Shown here piece after piece: positions 16,658 through 24,981 of a stretch of 64,000 bases of DNA. The stretch covers positions 186,001-250,000 of the forward strand of contig NZ_PSSX01000003.1 of NCBI RefSeq assembly GCF_002933275.1. Direction: 5' to 3'. Position 1 is the first letter of the stretch. Each line of letters starts with the position of its first letter. Source of the stretch: Marinobacter maroccanus (GTDB lineage Bacteria > Pseudomonadota > Gammaproteobacteria > Pseudomonadales > Oleiphilaceae). The notes beneath the pieces are model-generated. The model made no database searches and was not told where the DNA came from. It saw only the letters and a list, made by a program, of their open reading frames with translations. Made by a program: the position numbers and the translations under genes.

Positions 16658-19011
16658 TGGGTTTAGCGTCTCGTCTCGGATTCCGTGGCCGACTCATTGC
16701 CGCCATGATCTCGCTGGTGGCCCTGGTCAGTCTGGTGATCGTCGCGCTGCTGATGGTTTACCTGTTCGAGGATGAAAAAAGCCGGGCACTGGAACAGCTG
16801 GCCATCGGCGAGCGGCTCACCAACGAAGTCATTGATCGCCGCACCGATCTGGAACTGTCCCGGCTCAGTGTCGTGGTACAGGATTTCGGCTTCCGCTCGG
16901 CCATTGCCAGCCGCGACCCGGCAACCATCGACAGCGCCCTGGAAAACCACAGTGGCAGGGTTGGTGCCGACTTTGCGCTCTTGCTGGACAGTCAGGGGGA
17001 GCCCCTGGCCTCGACCCTGCAAAGCTCCTTTCCTGCCATCACCCAGGAGCAGCTGACAAGCACTCGCCGCAACGGATTTACCCGGTCGCTGCGAGCCATC
17101 GGCGGCAGGGGCTACGAAATTCTCATCATCCCGATAGAGGCGCCCGGGCTACGGGCCTGGTTGGTTACCGGTTTTGCCATGGACCAGACCCTGGCGGAGG
17201 TCATCGCCCGACTCAGTGGCACCTCGGTAATCTTCCGGGCGCGATCGGACCAGAGCATTGGCCTGAGCAGTTTTGCCGCCACCACCAGCATAGACGACAA
17301 GCTGGAACAGGAGCTTGCAGGCGCATCCGACAACGCCAATTTCATTGAAAGTGCCGGTTATTTCACCCGGATAATCAACCTGGGCGAATCAGACCCCGCC
17401 ACCGTCCAGGCCGTGCTGCTGATCAGTCGTGATGCCACACTCCAGAACTATTACCGAAGAGCCGTGGAAATCGCCCTGCTGGTGACCGCTATCCTGATTT
17501 TCGCCATTCTGCTGGCGCTGGTCATCGCCCGCAACATGGGTCGTCCGGTGTTGCAGCTGGCCAGCTATGCACGCGCCATTGGTGAGGGCAATACCCCCCA
17601 GGCACCGGCGATCCGGGCCGGCGGCGAACTGACCCAGCTCCGGAATGCGCTCCGGGACATGCTGTCTGGCCTTCGGGAACGGGAAGCCCAGATCCGCTAT
17701 GCAGCGACCCACGATGACGTTACCCGGTTGAAAAACCGGAACGCTCTGATGCAGGAGGCCGCCGAGCTGTTTGATAACCGAGGCCGGGCCACACTGGTAG
17801 GGATCCGACTGAACGACCTCTCCGACATCAACGATACGCTGGGTCTGGAATTCGGCGACAAGGTCCTGATTGGCATTGCCAGGCGCCTGCAGCAGGAACT
17901 GCCGGACGCCCGGATCCTTGCCCGCACCGGCGGCGGCGAGTTCCTGGCCCTGATTCCGGCTTTGCCTCCCGAGCAAGACAATCGCAGAATCCTGCAACTA
18001 CACGAACGTATCGAATCGCCGTTGCAGGTGGACCAGACCCCCTTCTCCCTGCGAGTTACCATCGTCACCATGGAACTGCCAGAGGACGCCGCCGATACCG
18101 ATGCGCTGCGGCGCAGGCTCAATCTCACCTTCGAGCAGGCGGAGGCCCACCCCGAGGCCTTCACCCGCTACAAACCCGGCCAGGATGAAAGTCATCTCCG
18201 GGAACTGAAGCTGGTTACCGATCTGCACGCCGCCATCCTCAATAACGGGCTGCACATGAACTACCAGCCGAAACTTGACAGCCAGACCGGCGAGCTGGTG
18301 CAGGTAGAGGCCCTGGTGCGATGGATTCACCCGGAGTTGGGTTTCATATCCCCGGAAGAGTTCATCTTTCTCGCCGAACAGTCAGGGCAGATCCACGATC
18401 TGACAGCCCATATCCTGCAACGGGTGGCCAGCGACGCCCGAGGCTGGCATGAACAGGGTGTTGACGCGGGCGTGGCCATCAATCTGTCCGCCATGGACCT
18501 CACCTGGCCAGCCTTGACCCGGCACATCGCGGAGACCTTTCACGACTGGCACCACGGTCTCGAGCAGGTCACCCTGGAAGTCACCGAAAGTGCCCTGATG
18601 GAAGACCCGGAAGAGGCCATGGCCACCCTGAACCAGCTCAGGGCCCTGGGCGTGACCCTGTCGGTGGATGACTTTGGCACCGGTTACTCCTCGCTGTCCC
18701 AGCTGCGCAAGCTTCCGGTTCAGGAGCTGAAAATCGACAAGTCATTCGTACTGAAACTGGATTCCGAGCCCCAGGACCAGCTGATTGTGCGATCCACCAT
18801 TGATATGGCCCACGGCCTCGGGCTGAAGGTGGTGGCAGAAGGCATCGAGAACCTGGAAGCCTGGCAGCTGTTGCAACACTGGGGCTGCAACCTCGGCCAG
18901 GGTTTTTACCTGAGCCGCCCGGTTGCCCCCGAGGACCTGCCGGAGACTGCCCGGTCTCTGGCCGCCCGCGAAGGGGAATTGAGCCAACCCAATCCGGAGT
19001 ATTCAGAATGA
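16657..19011 (+). CDS. Membrane GGDEF(degenerate)-EAL c-di-GMP protein with periplasmic sensor and HAMP
   Basis: 784 residues: helix 13-37, periplasmic sensor 38-268, helix about 269-295, HAMP about 296-345, GGDEF domain about 350-510, EAL domain about 525-770. The GGDEF signature is RTGGGEF (422-428): the D of GGDEF is G, so cyclase activity is doubtful. The EAL domain looks intact: EALVRW starting at residue 551, DDFGTGYSSL at 671 and VVAEGIEN later. Family knowledge: such proteins are usually phosphodiesterases, with the degenerate GGDEF domain sometimes a GTP sensor. The ATG at 16657 overlaps the cupredoxin stop, and its own stop overlaps the next ATG by 4 bases, so coupling to both neighbours is strong. 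Confidence 0.9.
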   Translation: MGLASRLGFRGRLIAAMISLVALVSLVIVALLMVYLFEDEKSRALEQLAIGERLTNEVIDRRTDLELSRLSVVVQDFGFRSAIASRDPATIDSALENHSGRVGADFALLLDSQGEPLASTLQSSFPAITQEQLTSTRRNGFTRSLRAIGGRGYEILIIPIEAPGLRAWLVTGFAMDQTLAEVIARLSGTSVIFRARSDQSIGLSSFAATTSIDDKLEQELAGASDNANFIESAGYFTRIINLGESDPATVQAVLLISRDATLQNYYRRAVEIALLVTAILIFAILLALVIARNMGRPVLQLASYARAIGEGNTPQAPAIRAGGELTQLRNALRDMLSGLREREAQIRYAATHDDVTRLKNRNALMQEAAELFDNRGRATLVGIRLNDLSDINDTLGLEFGDKVLIGIARRLQQELPDARILARTGGGEFLALIPALPPEQDNRRILQLHERIESPLQVDQTPFSLRVTIVTMELPEDAADTDALRRRLNLTFEQAEAHPEAFTRYKPGQDESHLRELKLVTDLHAAILNNGLHMNYQPKLDSQTGELVQVEALVRWIHPELGFISPEEFIFLAEQSGQIHDLTAHILQRVASDARGWHEQGVDAGVAINLSAMDLTWPALTRHIAETFHDWHHGLEQVTLEVTESALMEDPEEAMATLNQLRALGVTLSVDDFGTGYSSLSQLRKLPVQELKIDKSFVLKLDSEPQDQLIVRSTIDMAHGLGLKVVAEGIENLEAWQLLQHWGCNLGQGFYLSRPVAPEDLPETARSLAAREGELSQPNPEYSE

Positions 19012-19883
19012 CAGCGAAACGTCTGGTCACACTCACCATGGCGCTATTGTTAGCACCGGCCGCCACGGCCGACATCGGGAGCCGGATTTGGGCGACCGGA
19101 GGCGTCACCACCATTGAGGGCAGTGCCGGCGGCGGCCTGGTACCCTGGGCCCTGCTGGGGAGCTATGCCAGCGACGAGGAGTGGGGCGGCACCCTGGCAC
19201 TCAGCCGGGCCGAAGTGGACGATTACACGCTTGCGGTTACCGGTGCCGGCTTGAACTGGAATAACCGACTGGAGCTCACCGTAGCAAGGCAGACCCTGGA
19301 TCTGGACAGCCTGGTGTTTACCCTCAAGGATGGCTTCGGCCTCGAGCAGGACGAATTGAACCAGGATATTTTCGGCGCCAAGGTCCGGCTTGCCGGTGAT
19401 GTGCTGTACAGCCCCTGGGGCCAGTGGTCTGCCGGCGTGCAGTACAAGCGCCAACGGGATTTCACCGTTCCCTCGGCGATCGGCGCCCGGGATGACAGTG
19501 GCACCGATGTCTATGTCAGCGGCAGCAAGCTGTTCTTTGCCGCGGTGATGGAGCGAAACCTGCTGGTTAATCTGACCGCCCGGGCCACCCGGGCCAACCA
19601 GGGCGGGCTTCTCGGTTTTGGCGGCGACCAGAACAACAGCCACGAACTGATGATGGAGGGCAGCGTCGGGCTTTTCCTCAACCGACAGTGGCTGGTGGGT
19701 GCTGAATACCGGCAAAAACCGGACAACCTGGGGTTTGCCACCGAAGACGACTGGTGGGACCTGTTCGTGGCCTGGGTGCCGGACCGTCGCCTGGCGGTTA
19801 CAGGGGCTCTGGTCAACCTGGGTGACGTTGCCACACTGGAAGACCAGCAAGGTTTGTATCTGTCGCTGCAGGGGAGTTTCTGA
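19008..19883 (+). CDS. DUF3034 family envelope protein
   Basis: A 291-residue protein with a short signal peptide (cut probably after TATA, about residue 21) and a body of alternating beta-rich segments (SRAEVDDYTLAVTGAGLNWNN, GQWSAGVQYKRQRDF, LFLNRQWLVGAEYRQKPDN) ending in ...LYLSLQGSF with a C-terminal F. This is the pattern of an outer-membrane beta-barrel and agrees with the DUF3034 family as I remember it. Biochemical function is unknown. It is translationally coupled to the EAL gene (4-base overlap) and lies 2 bases before the haemoglobin gene. An outer-membrane partner for the periplasmic redox proteins is a reasonable but untested reading. Confidence 0.78.
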   Translation: MTAKRLVTLTMALLLAPAATADIGSRIWATGGVTTIEGSAGGGLVPWALLGSYASDEEWGGTLALSRAEVDDYTLAVTGAGLNWNNRLELTVARQTLDLDSLVFTLKDGFGLEQDELNQDIFGAKVRLAGDVLYSPWGQWSAGVQYKRQRDFTVPSAIGARDDSGTDVYVSGSKLFFAAVMERNLLVNLTARATRANQGGLLGFGGDQNNSHELMMEGSVGLFLNRQWLVGAEYRQKPDNLGFATEDDWWDLFVAWVPDRRLAVTGALVNLGDVATLEDQQGLYLSLQGSF

Positions 19884-19885
19884 TC

Positions 19886-20335
19886 ATGGCAAACCTGAAT
19901 CTCAAGTTCCTGATCGTCGCCCTGTTGTCAGGGCCGATGCTGGTGCTCGGTGGCTGCCAGAGCCTGAATACCAAACCCGAAGACAGTCTGTATCAGCAGC
20001 TCGGTGAGCGGGAAGGCATCGCAAACGTGGTGGAAGACCTGCTTTACCTGATCGTCGAGGATGAGCGCATCAACCACCAGTTCAAGGGCGTGGATGTCGC
20101 CCAGTTCCACGACAACCTGACAGACCAGCTGTGCGAGCTCAGTGGCGGGCCGTGCACCTACACCGGGCGCGAGATGCGCGAACTGCATGCCGATATGGCC
20201 ATCACCGACACCCAGTTCAACGCCCTGGCCGAAAACCTGATCCTGGCCATGGAACAGAACGATATCCCAACCGGCGCCCAGAACCGGCTGATCAAACAGC
20301 TGCTGCCGCTATACCCTGACATTCGCAATCTATAA
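19886..20335 (+). CDS. Group 1 truncated haemoglobin predicted as a lipoprotein
   Basis: A 149-residue 2-on-2 globin (YQQLGEREGIANVVEDLL... through LIKQLLPLYPD). The proximal haem ligand is H101 in RELHADMAITDTQF, the usual F8 position. Unusual: the N-terminus is a lipoprotein signal with lipobox VLGGC (cysteine about residue 25) and Q at +2, predicting outer-membrane attachment rather than the normal cytoplasmic location. Family knowledge: group 1 truncated globins bind O2, NO or CO. Position after the DUF3034 gene with a 2-base gap suggests a shared envelope role. An internal Cys pair (LCELSGGPC) is also present and could form a disulfide in the periplasm. Confidence 0.88.
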   Translation: MANLNLKFLIVALLSGPMLVLGGCQSLNTKPEDSLYQQLGEREGIANVVEDLLYLIVEDERINHQFKGVDVAQFHDNLTDQLCELSGGPCTYTGREMRELHADMAITDTQFNALAENLILAMEQNDIPTGAQNRLIKQLLPLYPDIRNL

Positions 20336-20351
20336 AACGGAGACCTGTACC

Positions 20352-20738
20352 TTGCTCGAAAACGCTGATCTGGGAAAACTGATTATCCGCCTGACCCTTG
20401 GCGGCCTGATGCTGTTCCACGGCACTGCCAAACTGCTCAACGGCGTCGGCTTTATTGAAGGCGAGCTGGCCAGCCACGGCCTGCCGACCTTCCTCGCCTA
20501 CGGAGTGTATGTGGGTGAGATCGTCGCGCCGCTGATGGTCGTCCTGGGTTATCAGACCCGGATCGGTGCGCTACTGATTATTTTCAACATGCTGTTTGCC
20601 ATCATCCTGGTTCACGGCAACGAACTCCTGAGCCTTGGGTGCAGTGGCGGCTGGGCGTTGGAACTGCAGGGTTTCTTCCTGTTTACGGCCGTGGCAGTGA
20701 TCTTCCTCGGGCCGGGACGCTACAAACTGAAGAACTGA
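20352..20738 (+). CDS. DoxX family membrane protein
   Basis: 128 residues with four hydrophobic segments (about 9-29, 45-67, 72-92 and 100-120). Seen: LIIRLTLGGLMLFHGTAKLLNG, the conserved DoxX start with HG-K, and FLAYGVYVGEIVAPLMVVLGYQTRIGALLIIFNMLFAI. Family knowledge: DoxX-like proteins are associated with quinol oxidation, thiol-stress or other redox functions, but few have been tested. The start is TTG at 20352 with CGGAGA upstream. Last gene of the six-gene operon, 16 bp after the haemoglobin. The stop is 6 bp from the convergent stop of the diguanylate cyclase, with a short palindrome (TGAGGCGCCTCA) across the junction. Confidence 0.85.
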   Translation: MLENADLGKLIIRLTLGGLMLFHGTAKLLNGVGFIEGELASHGLPTFLAYGVYVGEIVAPLMVVLGYQTRIGALLIIFNMLFAIILVHGNELLSLGCSGGWALELQGFFLFTAVAVIFLGPGRYKLKN

Positions 20739-20744
20739 GGCGCC

Positions 20745-22541
20745 TCAGGCACTAGGCGCGTCCGCTGCCCTGAAATCCCGGGCCACCATAACCCGATTAC
20801 GGCCGGACTCCTTGGCCGCGTACAGTGCCTCATCAGCCTGACGGATCAGCTCCTGGGGCTCCATATCTGGCCCTGGCACGAGGCACGCCACGCCCACACT
20901 GATGGTAAGGCTCACTGGAGCCACCCGTTCGCCGGAATGCACCGGGGAACGGGCCACCGCCTGACGCACTCGCTCGGCAACCCGAACCGCCCCCTCTTCC
21001 GGGGTCGCCGGTAGCAGGATACTGAATTCCTCGCCGCCGTAGCGGGCCAACAGATCCCCGGAACGCTGGACTTCTGCGGCGCACAGGGCGGCCACCTCGG
21101 TCAGGCAATCGTCGCCAACCAGGTGGCCCAGCTCATCGTTTACCCGTTTGAAGTGATCAATATCCAGCATCAACAGGCTCAGCGGGTGACCGTGTCTCTG
21201 AGCTCGTCGCCACTCATCATTGAGTTTTTCATCGAACCGACGTCGGTTGGCCACGTGGGTCAGACCGTCGGTGAGGCTGATCGCCTTGAGCTGCTCATTG
21301 GCCCGTTCCAGTTCGTCGGTGCGCTCCTGAACCCGCATCTCCAGGGTCAGGTTGGCCTGCTGCTGGATCGCCAGCGCCTGCTCCTGGGCTTCATGGCGTT
21401 TTCGGCGTTCCAGATTGATCCGGTAGGCAAGCGCGAACGAGAGCAGAACCACTTCCAGGGCGACGCCAATTTGAGGCATGAACTCGGTGAGGAAGCTGCG
21501 TGGCATGATACCCAGCTTGCTGACCGCCAGAATCAGATGGCCAATAAGCAATGGCGTCCAGGCCAGCACGTAAAAACCGCCCAGGACCTGGCCCTTGCGC
21601 CAGACCAGGAAACCGATAAGCCAGGCCGCCGGTGTAACTACCGCCGCAATCCCGCTCACGAGGACGATGCCAGTCTGATAACTTCCGAAGAGGCTGAAGA
21701 CAAAGCAGGCAAAAACAGCCGTCAGAACCCACTGCAGGAACCGGTAGCTTCGGAGACTGTACGAGCGGATATTGAGAAACCGAATTGCGAAAATAATGGC
21801 GGAGAACAGGGCAAAACAGATAACCGGAATGGTGAAATACCGGTTGATACCGGGAGCATCCGGCCACAGCCACTGAAACAGCAGGCCATTGAAATTGAGC
21901 TGAACGAGCCCGGTAAATACAACGGTCAGCACGTACCAGAGGTAGGTGGAATGGCGCACGATGACGAACAGAAAGAGATTGTACAGCGCCATGGCAACAA
22001 TGATGCCCAGAAACACCGCCTGCCAACCATAAGACAACTGCTCATTGGCAAGGAATTCCGCCGACGGGATGACTTCCAGAGGAATCTGGACCGAGCCCAG
22101 GGTTTTTACCCGTACGAAGGCAGTGACCGGCTCGGTATTCGAGGGCACCAGGAAAACAAAATTACGATGGTGAATCGGGCGACTGCCGAAAGGCAGGGTA
22201 TCGCCGGTGTGATGGGTCTGGATCAGCTCACCGTTGAGGACCCAGTGCACAGAGACCTCATCCAGCAACGGATAGCCGATTTCCAGAACCCGATTCGCAG
22301 GCTTCGGGGGGATCCCGATCTTCAGCCAGAAACTGCCATCGCTGAAACCACGATTGAACACCTCGCTGGCACCGAATGTCTGCCAGGAACTCGGGGGCAG
22401 GGCACGAACATCTTCCAGGGCCAATTCATCAGCGGGCGCTTCCAGCCAGTCAAATGCGACGGGAGCGGCCTGAACAGGTGCACCGGCCAGACAGGCCAGC
22501 GACAATAAAAGCAGGAGGATGCAGGGAACCTGCCGCATCAT
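20745..22541 (-). CDS. 7TMR-DISM diguanylate cyclase
   Basis: 598 residues: signal peptide 1-25, 7TMR-DISM extracellular sensor about 30-165 (FNRGFSDGSFWLKIGIP, HRNFVFLVPS), seven helices about 180-385, a coiled coil about 390-430 and a GGDEF domain to the C-terminus. The active-site signature RYGGEEF (GGEEF at 502-506) is intact, and LTDGLTHVANRRRFD starts the domain, so this is a predicted active c-di-GMP synthase. The extracellular module is thought to bind carbohydrates or other small ligands. Convergent with the DoxX gene. A 22-codon open frame with a strong ribosome binding site lies just upstream (separate entry). Confidence 0.93.
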   Translation of the reverse strand: MMRQVPCILLLLLSLACLAGAPVQAAPVAFDWLEAPADELALEDVRALPPSSWQTFGASEVFNRGFSDGSFWLKIGIPPKPANRVLEIGYPLLDEVSVHWVLNGELIQTHHTGDTLPFGSRPIHHRNFVFLVPSNTEPVTAFVRVKTLGSVQIPLEVIPSAEFLANEQLSYGWQAVFLGIIVAMALYNLFLFVIVRHSTYLWYVLTVVFTGLVQLNFNGLLFQWLWPDAPGINRYFTIPVICFALFSAIIFAIRFLNIRSYSLRSYRFLQWVLTAVFACFVFSLFGSYQTGIVLVSGIAAVVTPAAWLIGFLVWRKGQVLGGFYVLAWTPLLIGHLILAVSKLGIMPRSFLTEFMPQIGVALEVVLLSFALAYRINLERRKRHEAQEQALAIQQQANLTLEMRVQERTDELERANEQLKAISLTDGLTHVANRRRFDEKLNDEWRRAQRHGHPLSLLMLDIDHFKRVNDELGHLVGDDCLTEVAALCAAEVQRSGDLLARYGGEEFSILLPATPEEGAVRVAERVRQAVARSPVHSGERVAPVSLTISVGVACLVPGPDMEPQELIRQADEALYAAKESGRNRVMVARDFRAADAPSA

Positions 22542-22575
22542 AGCTGTTTCCGGTTTCCGGGCCCGGCCGGGTGTT

Positions 22576-22644
22576 CTACACTTTCAGGCCCTGACTGAGT
22601 CGTACGCATCCCTGCAATTGTTTCCAGTTTAGACGGTTGCGCAT
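22576..22644 (-). CDS. Candidate small ORF (22 aa) upstream of the 7TMR-DISM cyclase
   Basis: A short open frame starting MRNRLNWKQLQGCV and ending 34 bp before the cyclase start. It is supported by an unusually good ribosome binding site: GGAGGA exactly 6 nt before the ATG (bases 22656-22651). The predicted peptide is basic (five K/R residues) and has no membrane helix. I do not recognise it. It could be a leader peptide for the cyclase, an independent small protein, or chance. The adjacent CCCGGCCGGG palindrome at 22562-22571 may be part of a leader structure. Confidence 0.4.
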   Translation of the reverse strand: MRNRLNWKQLQGCVRLSQGLKV

Positions 22645-22698
22645 GCTACGTCCTCCGTAACGACAGGGCCAGCATAGCCCGAATCCATTGAGGCCAAT

Positions 22699-22929
22699 AT
22701 GACCGAACGCAAGAACGAGATACGTCCGGGTAAATACCGACACTACAAGGGCAAGGATTATGAAGTCATCGGCGTTGCCCGGCACAGTGAAACCGAAGAG
22801 CAGATGGTGGTCTACCGCTGCCTCTACGGTGACTACAGCCTCTGGGTGCGTCCTCTGACCATGTTCCGGGAAACCGTTGAGGTCGCTGGAGAGCAGGTGC
22901 CTCGCTTTGCCCGCCTCGACGAAGCCTGA
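22699..22929 (+). CDS. DUF1653 domain protein
   Basis: A 76-residue protein that is almost entirely one DUF1653 domain: IRPGKYRHYKGKDYEVIGVARHSETEE, MVVYRCLYGDYSLWVRPLTMF. Family knowledge: the domain is small, beta-rich and widespread in bacteria, with no established function; the YRHYKG...YGD pattern is diagnostic. GAGG lies 6-7 nt before the ATG. It is a single gene divergent from the 7TMR-DISM cyclase, and the antiporter gene follows on the same strand after 116 bp containing a hairpin. Confidence 0.85.
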   Translation: MTERKNEIRPGKYRHYKGKDYEVIGVARHSETEEQMVVYRCLYGDYSLWVRPLTMFRETVEVAGEQVPRFARLDEA

Positions 22930-22990
22930 CCGTTACACAACCGCTTTGACTACCGCGATCATTTCCTGCACATTACCGCGCTTTTCATGA

Positions 22991-23015
22991 TGCCGGCCCC
23001 CACAAGGGGCCGGCA
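22991..23015. promoter_or_regulatory. Perfect 10-bp hairpin in the leader of the antiporter gene
   Basis: Arms 22991-23000 and 23006-23015 are perfectly complementary (TGCCGGCCCC pairing with GGGGCCGGCA) with a 5-nt loop. It ends 30 bp before the antiporter ATG. There is no T-run on the plus strand, so it is not an ordinary terminator for DUF1653; it could be an mRNA-stabilising or translation-controlling stem, or a weak terminator. Confidence 0.45.
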
Positions 23016-23045
23016 CAACTATTAATTCCTACCCGGAGTTTTGCC

Positions 23046-24368
23046 ATGAATGCCGTCGTTGCCGCGGTCGCGATTATGCTCGTGCTGAGTTTGTGCCGCA
23101 TCCACGTTGTTGTTGCCCTGATTATCGGTGCCGTTTCCGGCGGCCTGATTGCAGGAATGTCCCTGGAAGCCACCATCGAAGCCTTCAATAGCGGCCTGGG
23201 CGGCGGTGCCACCGTGGCACTGTCCTATGCCACCCTCGGTGCGTTCGCCGTGGCCATCGGCAAGTCCGGCCTCGCCCACGCCCTTGCCGACAAGGCCCTG
23301 GCCCTGGTCGGTCGTCAGGAGGAAGGCGCCGCCGTGAATGGCATCCGTTTCCTGATCATCGGCCTGCTGCTCGCCATTGCCATCTCGTCCCAGAACATCC
23401 TGCCGATCCACATTGCCTTCATACCCCTGGTCGTACCGCCGCTGCTGTACGTGATGGCAAAACTGAACATGGACCGCCGCCTGGTAGCCTGCGTGCTGAC
23501 CTTCGGCCTGATTACGCCCTACATGTTTTTGCCCGTCGGCTTTGGCGGCATCTACCTGAACGAGATCCTGATCGCCAAGATCAACGCCAATGGCGTCGAT
23601 GCCTCCGGCCTTAGCGTCATGAAAGCCATGGCCCTGCCGGCATTGGGTATGCTCTGCGGTTTGCTGATTGCGGTATTCTTCAGCTACCGCAGTGGCCGCA
23701 CCTATAACCTGGAAACCATCACCAAAGCCGAACGGGTAGACACCAGCTACAGCCCGCGCACTCTGGTAATGGCCCTGGTCGCCATCGTCACTGCCTTCGT
23801 GGTACAGCTCTGGCTTGGCTCGATGATCCTGGGCGCCCTGGCCGGTTTCGTGCTCTTCAATCTGTCTGGTGTGGTGCGCTGGAAAGAGGCCGATGACCTG
23901 TTCACCGAGGGCATGAAGATGCTGGCCATGATCGGCTTCATCATGATCGCGGCGTCTGGTTTTGCCGAAGTGATGCGGGAAACCGGTGAAATCGCCGCCC
24001 TGGTGGACAGCTCCGTGGCCACCATCGGCGAGAACAAGGCCATGGCGGCGCTGCTGATGTTGGTGGTAGGTCTGCTGATTACCATGGGTATCGGTTCATC
24101 CTTCTCCACCATTCCGATCATCGCGGCCCTGTACGTGCCCCTGGCCCTGCAACTGGGCTTCAGCCCGCTGGCCATCGTGGCCCTGGTTGGCACCGCCGGC
24201 GCCCTGGGTGATGCCGGCTCACCAGCCTCTGACTCCACCCTCGGCCCCACCGCCGGCCTGAACGCCGACGGCCAGCACAACCACATCTGGGATACCGTGG
24301 TGCCGACGTTCCTGCACTACAACCTGCCGCTGCTTGGCTTTGGGTGGTTGGCGGCTATGGTTCTCTGA
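23046..24368 (+). CDS. Na+/H+ antiporter family transporter (YuiF/NhaC-like)
   Basis: 440 residues with about eleven hydrophobic segments. Seen: an N-terminal repeat region [86 protein letters not shown], and a second half with [21 protein letters not shown] and [18 protein letters not shown]. This is the pattern of the Na+/H+ antiporter-like part of the ion-transporter superfamily, also seen in putative amino-acid transporters such as YuiF. Substrate is not proven by sequence. Single gene followed by a repeat-rich 330-bp gap. Start chosen at the ATG about 10 nt after CCCGGAG. Confidence 0.82.
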   Translation: MNAVVAAVAIMLVLSLCRIHVVVALIIGAVSGGLIAGMSLEATIEAFNSGLGGGATVALSYATLGAFAVAIGKSGLAHALADKALALVGRQEEGAAVNGIRFLIIGLLLAIAISSQNILPIHIAFIPLVVPPLLYVMAKLNMDRRLVACVLTFGLITPYMFLPVGFGGIYLNEILIAKINANGVDASGLSVMKAMALPALGMLCGLLIAVFFSYRSGRTYNLETITKAERVDTSYSPRTLVMALVAIVTAFVVQLWLGSMILGALAGFVLFNLSGVVRWKEADDLFTEGMKMLAMIGFIMIAASGFAEVMRETGEIAALVDSSVATIGENKAMAALLMLVVGLLITMGIGSSFSTIPIIAALYVPLALQLGFSPLAIVALVGTAGALGDAGSPASDSTLGPTAGLNADGQHNHIWDTVVPTFLHYNLPLLGFGWLAAMVL

Positions 24369-24420
24369 GTTCGAAACTCGGAGTTCGCTGTTCCTTGCAG
24401 CCTGCTTGTTAGCGGGCTGC

Positions 24421-24508
24421 GAGGGGGCCGGGGTATTTTGCCCTTGGAAATGGCAACTCGCTGCGCTCAGACATCAATTTCCGGCGGGAAAAATACCCCG
24501 GCCCCCTC
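24421..24508. repeat. Long palindromic element, copy A
   Basis: Perfect 19-bp inverted repeat (24421-24439 with 24490-24508), with an inner stem GGAAAT/ATTTCC, enclosing a 21-nt core at 24455-24475. The reverse complement of this core matches the core of copy B at 20 of 21 positions. It lies in the 330-bp gap between the antiporter and yheV genes. No protein is encoded. Each copy could form a hairpin in DNA or RNA. Confidence 0.8.
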
Positions 24509-24590
24509 ACGACAGACAGAAGTGATATCGCAAAGAAGAAACCAACCTTTGGGAGATATTTACAGAGCCGGATGGAGAGGGTGTGGGTGT

Positions 24591-24650
24591 GCTTTTCTGC
24601 CGGGAAAAAGATGTCTGAGCGAAGCGAGTTGTTTTTCCCAGAAGAAAAGC
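24591..24650. repeat. Long palindromic element, copy B (inverted relative to A)
   Basis: Inverted repeat with 19-nt arms (24591-24609 and 24632-24650) and two mismatches. The core at 24610-24630 contains GTCTGAGCGAAGCGAG and equals the reverse complement of copy A's core apart from one base. The arm sequence is unrelated to that of copy A, so the two elements share the loop but not the stem. Together A and B fill most of the gap before yheV; nothing else is seen in 24369-24698. Confidence 0.78.
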
Positions 24651-24698
24651 ATTCCCATGGCCTCTCAGCCCGCAAACCTGCAGGCCAGGAAGGGCGGC

Positions 24699-24953
24699 TT
24701 ACTCGTCGTCAGCGGAAGACTTGAAAAACACCACCTGCTTGACCGTGTGATCGTCCTCGTTCTTGCGCTTGTTCACCCGGGTCTCGAGCTCGGGGTTGGA
24801 CGGCTGTTCGGCGTCTGATACCGCGTCGGTGAAGCCGCAGGCCACGCACTCGCGAACCTGGTCATCGTCGTCGGTGGTGTACATCATGATCTTGTCCATT
24901 TCCGCGCAGCGGGGACAGACGGCGCCGGCGATAAAACGTTTTGGACTCGCCAT
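24699..24953 (-). CDS. yheV: YheV family zinc-ribbon protein (DUF2387)
   Basis: 84 residues. Seen: MASPKRFIAGAVCPRCAEMDKIMMY and VRECVACGFTD, giving two CxxC pairs that would bind one zinc ion; the acidic, charged tail ends ...VVFFKSSADDE. This order and the RFIAGAVCP start are typical of YheV. Function is not established. It lies downstream of prlC in the same direction, an order I recall from related gammaproteobacteria, separated here by repeat sequences. Confidence 0.88.
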   Translation of the reverse strand: MASPKRFIAGAVCPRCAEMDKIMMYTTDDDDQVRECVACGFTDAVSDAEQPSNPELETRVNKRKNEDDHTVKQVVFFKSSADDE

Positions 24954-24981
24954 TTTAAAACTCCCGTATATTTGGGCAGTG

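Noticed and set aside
21123..22508. Long plus-strand open frame opposite the 7TMR-DISM cyclase
   Set aside because: It is the antisense frame of a well-supported gene, has no recognisable domain and contains low-complexity Q/N/H-rich translation typical of shadows.
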